From the NCBI GenBank assembly GCA_039026955.1, contig JBCCLH010000003.1:1-64000 (forward strand): a stretch of 64,000 nucleotides of DNA. Reading direction: 5' to 3'. Both the position numbers and the translations under genes were made by a program. The DNA is from Kordia sp039026955 (lineage in GTDB: Bacteria; Bacteroidota; Bacteroidia; Flavobacteriales; Flavobacteriaceae). Positions 52,828 to 61,714 of the stretch are shown one piece after another; position 1 is the stretch's first letter, and every line of letters begins with the position of its first letter. The notes beneath the pieces are model-generated. The model was not told the DNA's origin. It saw only the letters and a program-made list of their open reading frames with translations, and made no database searches.

Positions 52828-54165
52828 ATGAAAAAATTACTCGTTTTACTTGCTGGTCTAGCTGTTATTTCTTGCGCGAATGAACCAAAAATAGACTACA
52901 CACTGGTTTCAGGAAAAATTGAAAATAAAAAAGGCGATGAAGTGGTCATCTATGCCAATGGTACTATGAAAAAAATTGCGCTCAACGAAGATGGTAGCTT
53001 TGCAGACACACTTCGTATTGCAGGATATTATAAGTTTGCGCACGATCGTAATGCTACAAATATATTCCTTGCGCCTGCAAAAGAACTAAAAATAACGACA
53101 GACAGCAATCATTTTATGGATAGTTTGCGTTATGACGGTGAAGGTGCCGCTGTGAATAACTATCTAATGACAAAAACACTTCGCAATAAAAAACATGATG
53201 CCACAGCTATTTTCTCAAAAGAAGAAGTTGCATTTGTTGAGAAAATGAAGGAGATTAGAGACGATGCAAAAAAACATCTAAAAGAATTCAAAGGCTTAGA
53301 CGAAGCGTTTGTGACCTTAGAGCAAAAAAATCTTCAATTTTCACATTTACTCAATCTGTCAAGATATCCAAATTTCTATGTGAATTATTTCAAACATCCA
53401 GATTATGTGCCGTCTGAAGAATTTAACGCGCGCTTTAAAGATGTTGATTATGACAATGAAGAAGACTATAAGAAGTATCAATCGTATAGAGATTTGGTGC
53501 AAGGACACTATAATGAAAAAGTTGATCCTGAAAAGGATGTAAAAGCAGCAATTGAAACTGTAAAAAGCATTAAGTCGGAAAGTATCAAACAAGAACTCAT
53601 TGAAGGTTTAGCATATTATGTTTCTCCTTCATTCAAAGAATCTGATTATTTATACAACGAACTCTCGGCACTCATTACAGATGAAGAAATGAAGGAAGAG
53701 TTGACTGAGAAATACAACACCATGCAAAACTTAGTTGCTGGAAAAGACTCGCCAACTTTTGACTATGAAAATCATAAAGGAGGCAACACTACGCTAGCAG
53801 ATTTACAAGGAAAGTATGTATACATTGATGTGTGGGCAACGTGGTGCGGACCGTGTCTTCAAGAAATTCCATCTTTAAAAAAGGTAGAAAAACAATACCA
53901 CGATAAAAACATTCACTTTGTATCTATTTCAATTGATGAAACAAGAGATCACGGCAAGTGGAAAAAAATGGTGGATGAAAAAGAATTGGGCGGAATTCAA
54001 CTCATGGCAGACAATGCTTGGAAATCAAAATTTGTAACCGATTATGCCATTGAAGGAATTCCACGATTCATCCTCATCGGACCTGATGGTAAAATCGTAA
54101 ACGCAGATGCGCCAAGACCTTCTGATGAAAAACTAATCGAACTCTTTGATGAGTTGAAGATATAA
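52828..54165 (+). CDS. TlpA-like thioredoxin-fold lipoprotein 2
   Basis: Tandem paralogue (445 aa) of the preceding gene. The signal peptide and first residues are almost the same (VISCANEPKIDY). The thioredoxin domain is nearly identical (Cys340 and Cys343 in WATWCGPCLQEIP), while the helical middle part is strongly diverged. So the duplication was followed by fast change only in the part likely to bind a partner. It is co-transcribed with copy 1. Confidence 0.92.
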   Translation: MKKLLVLLAGLAVISCANEPKIDYTLVSGKIENKKGDEVVIYANGTMKKIALNEDGSFADTLRIAGYYKFAHDRNATNIFLAPAKELKITTDSNHFMDSLRYDGEGAAVNNYLMTKTLRNKKHDATAIFSKEEVAFVEKMKEIRDDAKKHLKEFKGLDEAFVTLEQKNLQFSHLLNLSRYPNFYVNYFKHPDYVPSEEFNARFKDVDYDNEEDYKKYQSYRDLVQGHYNEKVDPEKDVKAAIETVKSIKSESIKQELIEGLAYYVSPSFKESDYLYNELSALITDEEMKEELTEKYNTMQNLVAGKDSPTFDYENHKGGNTTLADLQGKYVYIDVWATWCGPCLQEIPSLKKVEKQYHDKNIHFVSISIDETRDHGKWKKMVDEKELGGIQLMADNAWKSKFVTDYAIEGIPRFILIGPDGKIVNADAPRPSDEKLIELFDELKI

Positions 54166-54215
54166 TATTGCCGTAAAAACACATTAAAATAAGTCTTTTT
54201 GATAAGACTAGGATT

Positions 54216-54336
54216 CGTCTTTACGAGCGTAAGCGTGGTAATCTCATTCTAAGTATAGCAAGAGTTTTCTTTGAATGAGATTGCCATGATTTTTTTTATT
54301 TCGGTAAGCTCAATTTGAAAAACTCTCGCAATGACG
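54216..54336. repeat. Inverted-repeat element, CGTCATTGCGA family, copy 2
   Basis: The outer ends CGTCTTTACGAG and CTCGCAATGACG are inverted with few mismatches, and the inner arms AATCTCATTC (54240-54249) and GAATGAGATT (54273-54282) pair perfectly. It separates the convergent TlpA-like genes and nnr. Confidence 0.7.
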
Positions 54337-54368
54337 CATTAAAGATTTCATGTGTAGATTGAAATTCA

Positions 54369-55907
54369 TCATTCTTCCGCTTCCGCAGATGGCTCCTCAG
54401 GCTGCTTGAACAAGTCCAAATACGCATCACCAATAAAATCTACAATATCGCTCGCGGTTAATGCTTGATACCCAAGACCTGACAATGCAATATCACCTGC
54501 TTTTCCATGCAAATACACACCGAACAAAGCAGCTTTCAAAGAATCGTATCCTTGTGACAACAATCCTGTCAGCATTCCTGTCAATACATCGCCACTTCCT
54601 GCGGTTGCCATTCCTGGATTTCCAGTATTATTGATATACATATAGCCATCGTAAATCGTAACTGTATGCGCACCTTTGATGATGATAACGATATTATATT
54701 CTTTAGCAAATGCTTTGGCTTTCTGTAGTTTATCAAAATCATCTTCCCAAGTTCCTATCAAACGTTCCAATTCCTTTGGATGTGGCGTCAATATCGAATG
54801 CTTCGGAACGTATTGTAATAACTTTGTATTCGCCGCCAATATATTCAAAGCATCTGCATCAATCACTAACGGATGATTGCTTTTCTGTAAAAACGCTTCT
54901 AAGGCTTTCACAGTAGCGTCTGCCGTTCCCATGCCGATACCAATTCCGATTGCTTTTGGTTCAATATCGTATTCAATAGTAGAAATATGTTTCGCTTCGG
55001 CATCGCAAATGACCATCGCTTCGGGTAAAGAAGTCTGCAAAACAGTATATCCACATTCAGGAATAAACGCGGTCACCAATCCTGCGCCTACACGCAAACA
55101 AGCGGAACTTGCCAAAGTCACTGCGCCAATTTTTCCATAACTTCCACCGACAATCAAACTATGTCCATAGGTGCCTTTATGTGCATACTTTTCGCGCGGA
55201 ATATACAACGGCAATATTTCAAACTTATCAATCAACTGAACTTCGGTATCTGTCGTATGCAAATACTCCTGATCGAGTCCAATATCAATCGCTTCCCATT
55301 GTTGCATATAAATACCTGTTTCTGGCAAGAAAAAGCTCAATTTTGGTGCCTGACTCGTCAATGTAAAATTACTGGTAATCACAGCTTCTTTATCTTCAGG
55401 TCCGTGATCGGGATACAAACCAGAAGGCACATCAAGTGAAACCGTGTAGGCTTTCGAGGCATTGATATATTTGATCACATCTTTTACCCAAGGCGCCGTT
55501 TCCCGATTCAATCCAATTCCAAAAACAGCATCCACAATAATATCTTCTTTTTGCATTTCTGGAAGTTCTTCTCCTGAATTTAAGAGTCGCGGCCAGACTT
55601 TAAACTCTTTAATGCGATCGTAATTCACCAAAAACTCTTTCGTGCGTTTATCACTAAAATTCACCACATACACATGCACATTATAACCGTGATGCAACAA
55701 TTGACGACCTAACACCAATCCTAATCCGCCATTATTTCCAATACCACAATAAATATGAATTGGAACTTGTGCGCCGTGCATGCGTGTGTGAAACCAATTA
55801 AACAATTGTGTTCCTGCAAATTCTAATAAGTCTATCGAAGTAATTTGATTTTTTTCTATCGTACGATGGATCGCTTCATAAATTTGAGCTGCTGAATATA
55901 TCTTCAT
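54369..55907 (-). CDS. nnr: Bifunctional NAD(P)HX epimerase / ADP-dependent dehydratase
   Basis: Metabolite repair enzyme of 512 aa that regenerates damaged (hydrated) NAD(P)H. The N-terminal YjeF_N epimerase domain (about 1-215) contains GIGNNGGLGLVLGRQL and DAVFGIGLNRE. The C-terminal ribokinase-like dehydratase domain (about 235-500) contains KGTYGHSLIVGGSYGKIGA, LTPHPKELERL and the nucleotide-binding GNPGMATAGSGDVLTGML. It shows no unusual features. Confidence 0.96.
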   Translation of the reverse strand: MKIYSAAQIYEAIHRTIEKNQITSIDLLEFAGTQLFNWFHTRMHGAQVPIHIYCGIGNNGGLGLVLGRQLLHHGYNVHVYVVNFSDKRTKEFLVNYDRIKEFKVWPRLLNSGEELPEMQKEDIIVDAVFGIGLNRETAPWVKDVIKYINASKAYTVSLDVPSGLYPDHGPEDKEAVITSNFTLTSQAPKLSFFLPETGIYMQQWEAIDIGLDQEYLHTTDTEVQLIDKFEILPLYIPREKYAHKGTYGHSLIVGGSYGKIGAVTLASSACLRVGAGLVTAFIPECGYTVLQTSLPEAMVICDAEAKHISTIEYDIEPKAIGIGIGMGTADATVKALEAFLQKSNHPLVIDADALNILAANTKLLQYVPKHSILTPHPKELERLIGTWEDDFDKLQKAKAFAKEYNIVIIIKGAHTVTIYDGYMYINNTGNPGMATAGSGDVLTGMLTGLLSQGYDSLKAALFGVYLHGKAGDIALSGLGYQALTASDIVDFIGDAYLDLFKQPEEPSAEAEE

Positions 55908-56033
55908 GTATCATTATATTAGTGCAAAGTATTACACATTTGATGAAATTTTCTACAATTTGCAATTCTTTTTTAGTGCATTTGTAAAGAAAAGCGTTTT
56001 TCACTAGTAATCCGTAAAAAATAAATATATAGT

Positions 56034-56063
56034 TTGTTTATGGATATAAAAGTAATACATTTG
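56034..56063 (+). promoter_or_regulatory. Promoter of the thr leader and thrA
   Basis: TTG (56034-56036), a 19-bp spacer and TACATTTG (56056-56063) match the Bacteroidota TTG/TAnnTTTG consensus exactly. The leader-peptide ATG follows 21 bp later. Confidence 0.8.
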
Positions 56064-56084
56064 AATAACATCATACAATAAATC

Positions 56085-56180
56085 ATGCGATTAGTAGCAA
56101 CAATCTTTTCTTCATCAACAGACATTACAGGGACACGCACCGCTGTAACGATTGCTACTACAACCCCTTTTGGGGTCTAA
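56085..56180 (+). CDS. thrL: Threonine operon leader peptide (thrL-like)
   Basis: A 31-codon ORF from ATG 56085 to TAA 56178-56180 encodes a peptide with nine Thr and three Ile, including TRTAVTIATTT, directly after the promoter and 83 bp before thrA. This composition mirrors the E. coli thr leader that senses charged tRNA-Thr and tRNA-Ile. TAGTAGC with AATC at its start (56091-56104) can pair with GATTGCTACTA at 56150-56160. ACCCC and GGGGT (56163-56176) form a second hairpin, and GGTGT/ACACC a third before thrA. This suggests attenuation, but I see no clear U-run that marks the terminator. Confidence 0.75.
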   Translation: MRLVATIFSSSTDITGTRTAVTIATTTPFGV

Positions 56181-56263
56181 GCATAATACAACCGTTAGGT
56201 GTTTTCATACACCATGTTCTAATCAAAAATTAAAAATACCGATAACCACACAAAACAATACTC

Positions 56264-58711
56264 ATGAACGTACTCAAATTTGGCGGTACTTCTGTCGCCA
56301 ATGCGCAAAATATAGACTTAGTCATTGACATCATCACAAAGGCAGCTCAAAATCAAAAAGTTGCCATAGTCGTTTCTGCTTTTGGAAATACGACAAACAT
56401 GTTGCTGAAAACAGCAGAATTGGCAGCTGTAAAAGACGAATACTACAAATCGTTGCTGCAAGAAATCGAAAACAGACACATTCAAGTAGTAAAAGATTTA
56501 ATTCCTGTGACGGAGCAAAGTGCAATTATCAGTCACACAAAACGCTTGTTGAATTATTTAGAAACGTTGTACGAAGGCTGTTATTTGCTGCGCGAATTGA
56601 CTCCGAAAACATTGGCAACTATTGCAAGTTTTGGGGAATTATTGTCTTCGTATATCATCTCAGAAGTGATGGCAAATCGCAAGATGAATAGTGCTTACAA
56701 AGACAGTCGCGAACTCATCATTACATCTGAAAGCTATGAAAATGCACAAGTTTCGATGAAGCAAACACAAGAAAATTGTGAAATATTCTTTAAAAAAAAT
56801 GAAAAGCAAATTGTCATCTTACCAGGATTCATCGCAGCGACAGAAAAAGGAGAAACTACGACGCTAGGCCGCGGCGGTTCAGATTATACAGCAGCGATTA
56901 TTGCAGCTTCAGTAAACGCAAAAGAATTACAAATTTGGACAGATGTCAGCGGAATGTACACAGCGAATCCACGCATTGTAAAACAAGCAACGCCAATTCC
57001 AAACATTTCCTACCAAGAAGCAATGGAATTGTCACACTTTGGGGCGAAAGTGATTTATCCACCAACGATTCAACCTGTACTCAAAAAGGAGATTCCGATT
57101 CTAGTAAAAAACACCTTTTCGCCAGCGCATGAAGGTACGCGTATTTCAAAAAATCCGATCGGAAAACAACGTGCCGTAAAAGGAATCAGTTATATCGAAA
57201 ATATTTCTTTACTAACATTGGAAGGAAGCGGAATGATCGGAATTCCTGGGTTTTCAAAACGTTTGTTTGAAACCTTGTTGGCGGAACAAATCAACATTAT
57301 TCTCATTACGCAAGCTTCGTCTGAGCACTCTATCTGTATCGGAATCAACGACAAAGAAGCATCCAAAGCAAAAATGGCGATTGATGAAACCTTTGCTTAC
57401 GAAATTGCTTCTGGAAAAGTAGATCCGATTTTGGTGGAACAACAATTGGCAATTATCGCGTTAGTCGGTGAAAACATGAAAAATCACCAAGGACTGAGCG
57501 GTAAAATGTTCAGCATGCTTGGGAAAAATAATGTAAACATTCGTGCGATTGCTCAAGGTGCATCTGAAAAAAATATTTCTGCGGTGATCAACAGTGACGA
57601 TGCTAAGAAAGCACTCAACGCACTGCATGAAGAATTCTTTGAAGAAAAAATAAAGCAGTTAAATCTGTTTGTAACTGGTGTCGGAAATGTGGGCGAACGC
57701 TTCTTAGCACAATTACACCAACAACAAGACTACTTACGCGAACAACTAAAACTAAACATTCGCGTTATCGGCGTTTCCAACTCAAGAACCATGCATTTTG
57801 ATGCGGAAGGAATCAATCTGAACAATTGGAAAGATGCACTCGCAAAAGGAGAAACAGCGAATCTAGAAGAATTCCATCAACAAGTAAAATCGTTGAACTT
57901 ACGCAACAGTATTTTCATAGATATCACTGCGAGTCATGAAGTTTCTAAAGTATATGGACAATATTTACAAAACAATATTTCAGTTGTGACTTGTAATAAA
58001 ATTGCTTGTGCTTCTGAATATGAAAACTATCAAAACTTAAAACGTGTCTCTCAAAAATACAATGCACCATTCTTATTCGAGACCAATGTAGGTGCAGGAT
58101 TACCAATCATCGACACACTTAAAAATGTGGTTGCTTCAGGAGATCGTATTCATAAAATTCAGGCCGTACTTTCTGGAAGTTTAAACTTTGTCTTTAACAA
58201 TTTCAGCAATGAAAATACCTTTCACGACATCGTTTCACAGGCACAAAAAGAAGGCTATACCGAACCTGATCCGAAAATTGATTTAAGTGGTGTCGATGTA
58301 GCGCGTAAAATCTTGATTTTGGCTCGTGAAAGCGGATATGTGTTAGAATTGGAAGACATTCAAAACCATTCCTTTTTACCAGAAGAAACGTTGGCAACGA
58401 ACACTAATGAGGATTTCTATGCGTCTCTAACCAAACACGAAGCGCATTTTCAACAAATTTTCAAAGAAGCCAATGACAAAAATTGCCGCTTAAAATATGT
58501 AGCAACATTTGAAGATGGCAAAGCAAAAGTAGGATTACAACACATTCCTGCCGATCATCCTTTTTATAATTTAGAAGGAAGTGATAATATTGTACTATTC
58601 TTTACCGATCGTTATGTGGCGCAACCGTTACAAATAAAAGGTGCGGGCGCAGGTGCGGAAGTCACTGCTTCTGGTATCTTTGCGGACGTCATACGAATTG
58701 GGAAGTTTTAG
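56264..58711 (+). CDS. thrA: Bifunctional aspartate kinase / homoserine dehydrogenase
   Basis: Catalyses the first and third steps from aspartate to threonine. The aspartokinase domain (about 1-290) starts with VLKFGGTSVANA and has TTLGRGGSDYTA. Two ACT domains (about 310-465) should bind the feedback inhibitor threonine. The homoserine dehydrogenase domain (about 470-815) has the NAD(P) site FVTGVGNVGERF, TNVGAGLPIIDTLKN and QKEGYTEPDPKIDLSGVDVARK. The length of 815 aa is normal. It heads the thrA-thrB-thrC cluster behind the leader peptide. Confidence 0.97.
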   Translation: MNVLKFGGTSVANAQNIDLVIDIITKAAQNQKVAIVVSAFGNTTNMLLKTAELAAVKDEYYKSLLQEIENRHIQVVKDLIPVTEQSAIISHTKRLLNYLETLYEGCYLLRELTPKTLATIASFGELLSSYIISEVMANRKMNSAYKDSRELIITSESYENAQVSMKQTQENCEIFFKKNEKQIVILPGFIAATEKGETTTLGRGGSDYTAAIIAASVNAKELQIWTDVSGMYTANPRIVKQATPIPNISYQEAMELSHFGAKVIYPPTIQPVLKKEIPILVKNTFSPAHEGTRISKNPIGKQRAVKGISYIENISLLTLEGSGMIGIPGFSKRLFETLLAEQINIILITQASSEHSICIGINDKEASKAKMAIDETFAYEIASGKVDPILVEQQLAIIALVGENMKNHQGLSGKMFSMLGKNNVNIRAIAQGASEKNISAVINSDDAKKALNALHEEFFEEKIKQLNLFVTGVGNVGERFLAQLHQQQDYLREQLKLNIRVIGVSNSRTMHFDAEGINLNNWKDALAKGETANLEEFHQQVKSLNLRNSIFIDITASHEVSKVYGQYLQNNISVVTCNKIACASEYENYQNLKRVSQKYNAPFLFETNVGAGLPIIDTLKNVVASGDRIHKIQAVLSGSLNFVFNNFSNENTFHDIVSQAQKEGYTEPDPKIDLSGVDVARKILILARESGYVLELEDIQNHSFLPEETLATNTNEDFYASLTKHEAHFQQIFKEANDKNCRLKYVATFEDGKAKVGLQHIPADHPFYNLEGSDNIVLFFTDRYVAQPLQIKGAGAGAEVTASGIFADVIRIGKF

Positions 58712-59151
58712 AAATTTTGAATGTTGGATTTTAAATATTGAATTACTCCGCATTTAGAAACGTACATATATCAAACACAAAACGTCACTTCGATTTCTAT
58801 GACAAAAGCAAATGATTTTGCAAAAAAAGTTTTGATTTTTGGTTTAGAAATCTAAAAGTGTAAATTATTATAATATTTGTGATAGAAGCAAAATCATCAT
58901 TGGTACATTTTCAAATTATCAAATCGTTACATTAAAAATAAACGTCACTTCGAGTGTCCTGAACTTGATTCAGGATCTATCGAGAAGTACTTTGAAAGAT
59001 CAAATAAAAAATGATAATATTTGAATATAAAATTAGAGCTACTTGTGGGAAGTTGAATCAATACCCAATCAAGTTGAGCACAGGGTACAGCTTGACGTGA
59101 TTGAAAATTCATGTAAACTTATAAACCCATAAACACTTAAACTAACAAAAA
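58712..59151. repeat. REP-like repeats in the thrA-thrB gap
   Basis: This 440-bp gap holds a full copy of a repeat that starts CGTCACTTCGAGTG (58943) and ends TATCGAGAAGTAC (58990), with an inner palindrome CCTGAA/TTCAGG (58958-58974). A partial copy starts at 58783 with CGTCACTTCGATTTC. A similar full copy is at 60207-60255. No gene is seen. Confidence 0.65.
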
Positions 59152-60072
59152 ATGAACGAACTCAGAATATTCGCGCCAGCAACCATTGCAAATGTTTCCT
59201 GCGGCTTTGATGTCTTAGGACTTTGCTTGGATACAGTTGGTGATGAAATGGTCATTCGGAAAACTGCTGAAAAAGGAATTAAAATCTCTAAGCTCATTGG
59301 ACAAGATTTGCCGTTAGAAACGAAGAAAAATGTCGCAGGTGTTGCAGGTTTGGCAATGTTGGAAAAGCTCAACATCAATCATGGTTTTGAAATTGAAATC
59401 TATAAAAATATCAAGGCTGGTAGCGGCATTGGAAGTAGCGCCGCAAGTTCTGCAGGAACGGTTTGGGCAATGAATGAATTATTAGACAAACCATTTTCTC
59501 CCAAAGAATTGGTGCCTTTTGCGATGCAGGGTGAAAAATTAGCCAGCGGAACGGCGCATGCAGACAACGTAGCTCCTGCCCTACTTGGCGGATTTACCTT
59601 AATTCGAAGTTATGTTCCGTTAGATATTGTCAAGATTCCAACACCTGATGAATTGTATGCAACCGTGATTCATCCACAAATTGAAGTCAAAACTTCGGAT
59701 TCTCGTTCTGTATTGAAGCAGAAAATTACCTTGAAAGAATCCATCATACAAATTGGAAATCTCGGCGGATTGATTAGCGGATTGTATACTTCAGATTATA
59801 ATTTGATTGGCAGATCATTGCATGACGAAATCGTAGAACCATTACGTTCCATCTTGATTCCAGGTTTCGATGAAGTCAAAGAAAATGCCATTGATTGTGG
59901 TGCTTTAGGTGCAGGAATCTCAGGTTCCGGACCATCAATTTTTGCACTAAGTCAAGGAGAACAAATGGCAGAAGATGTTGCCCGAGTCATGGCAGAAACC
60001 TATGAAAATCTAGGAATTGACTATGACATTCATGTGTCTAAAATTAATACTGAGGGTTGTCGGGTTCTTTGA
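59152..60072 (+). CDS. thrB: Homoserine kinase
   Basis: GHMP-family kinase that phosphorylates homoserine to O-phosphohomoserine. The N-terminus has IFAPATIANVSCGFDVLGL, and the ATP-binding glycine/serine motif is GSGIGSSAASSAGTVWA. The C-terminal GHMP part is ALGAGISGSGPSIFAL. It is 306 aa, as usual. Order and spacing show that it belongs to the thr cluster, although a 440-bp repeat-filled gap separates it from thrA. Confidence 0.97.
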   Translation: MNELRIFAPATIANVSCGFDVLGLCLDTVGDEMVIRKTAEKGIKISKLIGQDLPLETKKNVAGVAGLAMLEKLNINHGFEIEIYKNIKAGSGIGSSAASSAGTVWAMNELLDKPFSPKELVPFAMQGEKLASGTAHADNVAPALLGGFTLIRSYVPLDIVKIPTPDELYATVIHPQIEVKTSDSRSVLKQKITLKESIIQIGNLGGLISGLYTSDYNLIGRSLHDEIVEPLRSILIPGFDEVKENAIDCGALGAGISGSGPSIFALSQGEQMAEDVARVMAETYENLGIDYDIHVSKINTEGCRVL

Positions 60073-60373
60073 TGTTGATTTGTTAATTCGTTGATTTGTG
60101 GATTTGAAATTACCATACAACCGACAACGGAGCAAAGCGACTTACCAACAACAGACAACCAGTAACAGACAACTAACTAGGTCTTAGGTCAAAACTATAC
60201 ACAAAACGTCACTTCGAGTGATTTTGAGGGACGAAAAATAGTATCGAGAAGTACTATGAAACACCAAACAGAACAAATCAACGAATCCACAAATTAACAA
60301 ATAAACAAACCCACAACAACAGAGCGCGAAGCGACCAACAAACAACAAACAACCAGCAACAAACAACCAAAAA
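60073..60373. repeat. Low-complexity and REP-like spacer between thrB and thrC
   Basis: About 300 bp of CAAC-rich low-complexity sequence enclose one REP-like copy at 60207-60255 (CGTCACTTCGAG ... ATCGAGAAGTACT). I see no gene. A 60-codon frame on the minus strand is composed of the complement of the CAAC repeats and is not credible. Confidence 0.65.
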
Positions 60374-61654
60374 ATGAACTATTACAGTCTACACCATAAT
60401 TCACCAAAAGTTTCGTTCAAAGAAGCAGTTATCAGAGGATTGGCGCCTGATCGAGGCATTTATTTTCCTGAAAACATTACACCCTTATCAGAAGATTTTA
60501 TTCAAAATATCGATGCGTATTCTCATGAAGAAATTGCCTTTGAAGCGATCCAACAATTTGTAGGTGACGAAATTCCAACGGAGGTGTTAAAAGAAATCAT
60601 CGACGAAACGCTAAGTTTTGATTTTCCCGTCGTTCCGATTGAAGACAATATTGGAACATTAGAACTATTTCACGGTCCAACCATGGCGTTTAAAGATGTC
60701 GGCGCACGATTCATGGCGCGTTGTTTGGGCTATTTCAATCGAGATAATGATGACAATGTAACCGTTTTAGTAGCAACTTCAGGGGATACAGGCGGCGCAG
60801 TTGCCAATGGTTTTTTAGGCGTGAAAGGTGTCGATGTCGTGATTTTATATCCGAGCGGAAAAGTTAGCAAAATTCAGGAAAAGCAATTGACAACGTTAGG
60901 TCAAAATATTACTGCTTTAGAAGTAGATGGTGTATTTGATGATTGTCAGGAAATGGTCAAAACGGCTTTTTTGGATGAAGAAATCAGTCGTACATTGACT
61001 TCTGCCAATTCGATCAATATTGCACGTTGGTTACCACAAATGTTTTACTTTTTCTTTGCTTACAAAGCGATGCACAAACAACATAAAAACATTGTGTTTT
61101 CTGTCCCGAGCGGAAATTTTGGAAACATCTGTGCAGGCATCATGGCGCAAAAATTAGGGCTACCGATTCAGCATTTTATCGCAGCAACCAATGTAAACGA
61201 TACCGTTTCAAACTACTTACTGAGCGGCGAATACGTTCCACAAAAATCGATTGCAACCATTTCCAACGCGATGGATGTAGGGAATCCGAGTAATTTCATT
61301 CGTATTCAGGAGTTGTATGGAAATGATTTAGACACCATCAAGCAACACTTTTCATCTTATAGTTTTACAGATGCAGCAACAAAAGCAGCGATGAAATCTA
61401 TTCATGATCAACACAAATACATTGCTGATCCACATGGTGCGGTTGGGTATTTAGGCTTAAAAAATTACAATTTACAAGATGCATACGGAATCTTTTTAGA
61501 AACCGCACATCCTGTTAAATTTTTACCGACAGTGGAATCGACACTAAATTTAAAATTAGACATTCCGCCACAAATCCAAGAAATCATACACAAACAAAAG
61601 CATGCGATACAAGCTACAAATTATGATGATTTAAAAGAGTTTTTGAATAACTAA
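60374..61654 (+). CDS. thrC: Threonine synthase
   Basis: PLP enzyme that converts O-phosphohomoserine to threonine, the last step of the pathway. The PLP Lys is in FHGPTMAFKDVGARF. Typical parts are ATSGDTGGAVANGFLG, SANSINIARWLPQMFYFF, the phosphate-binding VPSGNFGNICAG, and TAHPVKFLPTVE near the end. The 426-aa length fits the short class of the enzyme. Confidence 0.97.
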   Translation: MNYYSLHHNSPKVSFKEAVIRGLAPDRGIYFPENITPLSEDFIQNIDAYSHEEIAFEAIQQFVGDEIPTEVLKEIIDETLSFDFPVVPIEDNIGTLELFHGPTMAFKDVGARFMARCLGYFNRDNDDNVTVLVATSGDTGGAVANGFLGVKGVDVVILYPSGKVSKIQEKQLTTLGQNITALEVDGVFDDCQEMVKTAFLDEEISRTLTSANSINIARWLPQMFYFFFAYKAMHKQHKNIVFSVPSGNFGNICAGIMAQKLGLPIQHFIAATNVNDTVSNYLLSGEYVPQKSIATISNAMDVGNPSNFIRIQELYGNDLDTIKQHFSSYSFTDAATKAAMKSIHDQHKYIADPHGAVGYLGLKNYNLQDAYGIFLETAHPVKFLPTVESTLNLKLDIPPQIQEIIHKQKHAIQATNYDDLKEFLNN

Positions 61655-61714
61655 TACAAAACTTGTGAATGAAGTGCACTTTATTTGTATATTTATAATA
61701 TTAAACTTGCTGTT

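Noticed and set aside
54196..54300. Terminator pair between the convergent TlpA and nnr genes
   Set aside because: The hairpin there belongs to the CGTCATTGCGA repeat. A T-run exists nearby, but it is not directly at the stem, so I list it only as a repeat.
60184..60366. 60-codon minus-strand ORF rich in Cys, Phe and Leu
   Set aside because: It is the complement of CAAC-type low-complexity DNA and a REP-like repeat.
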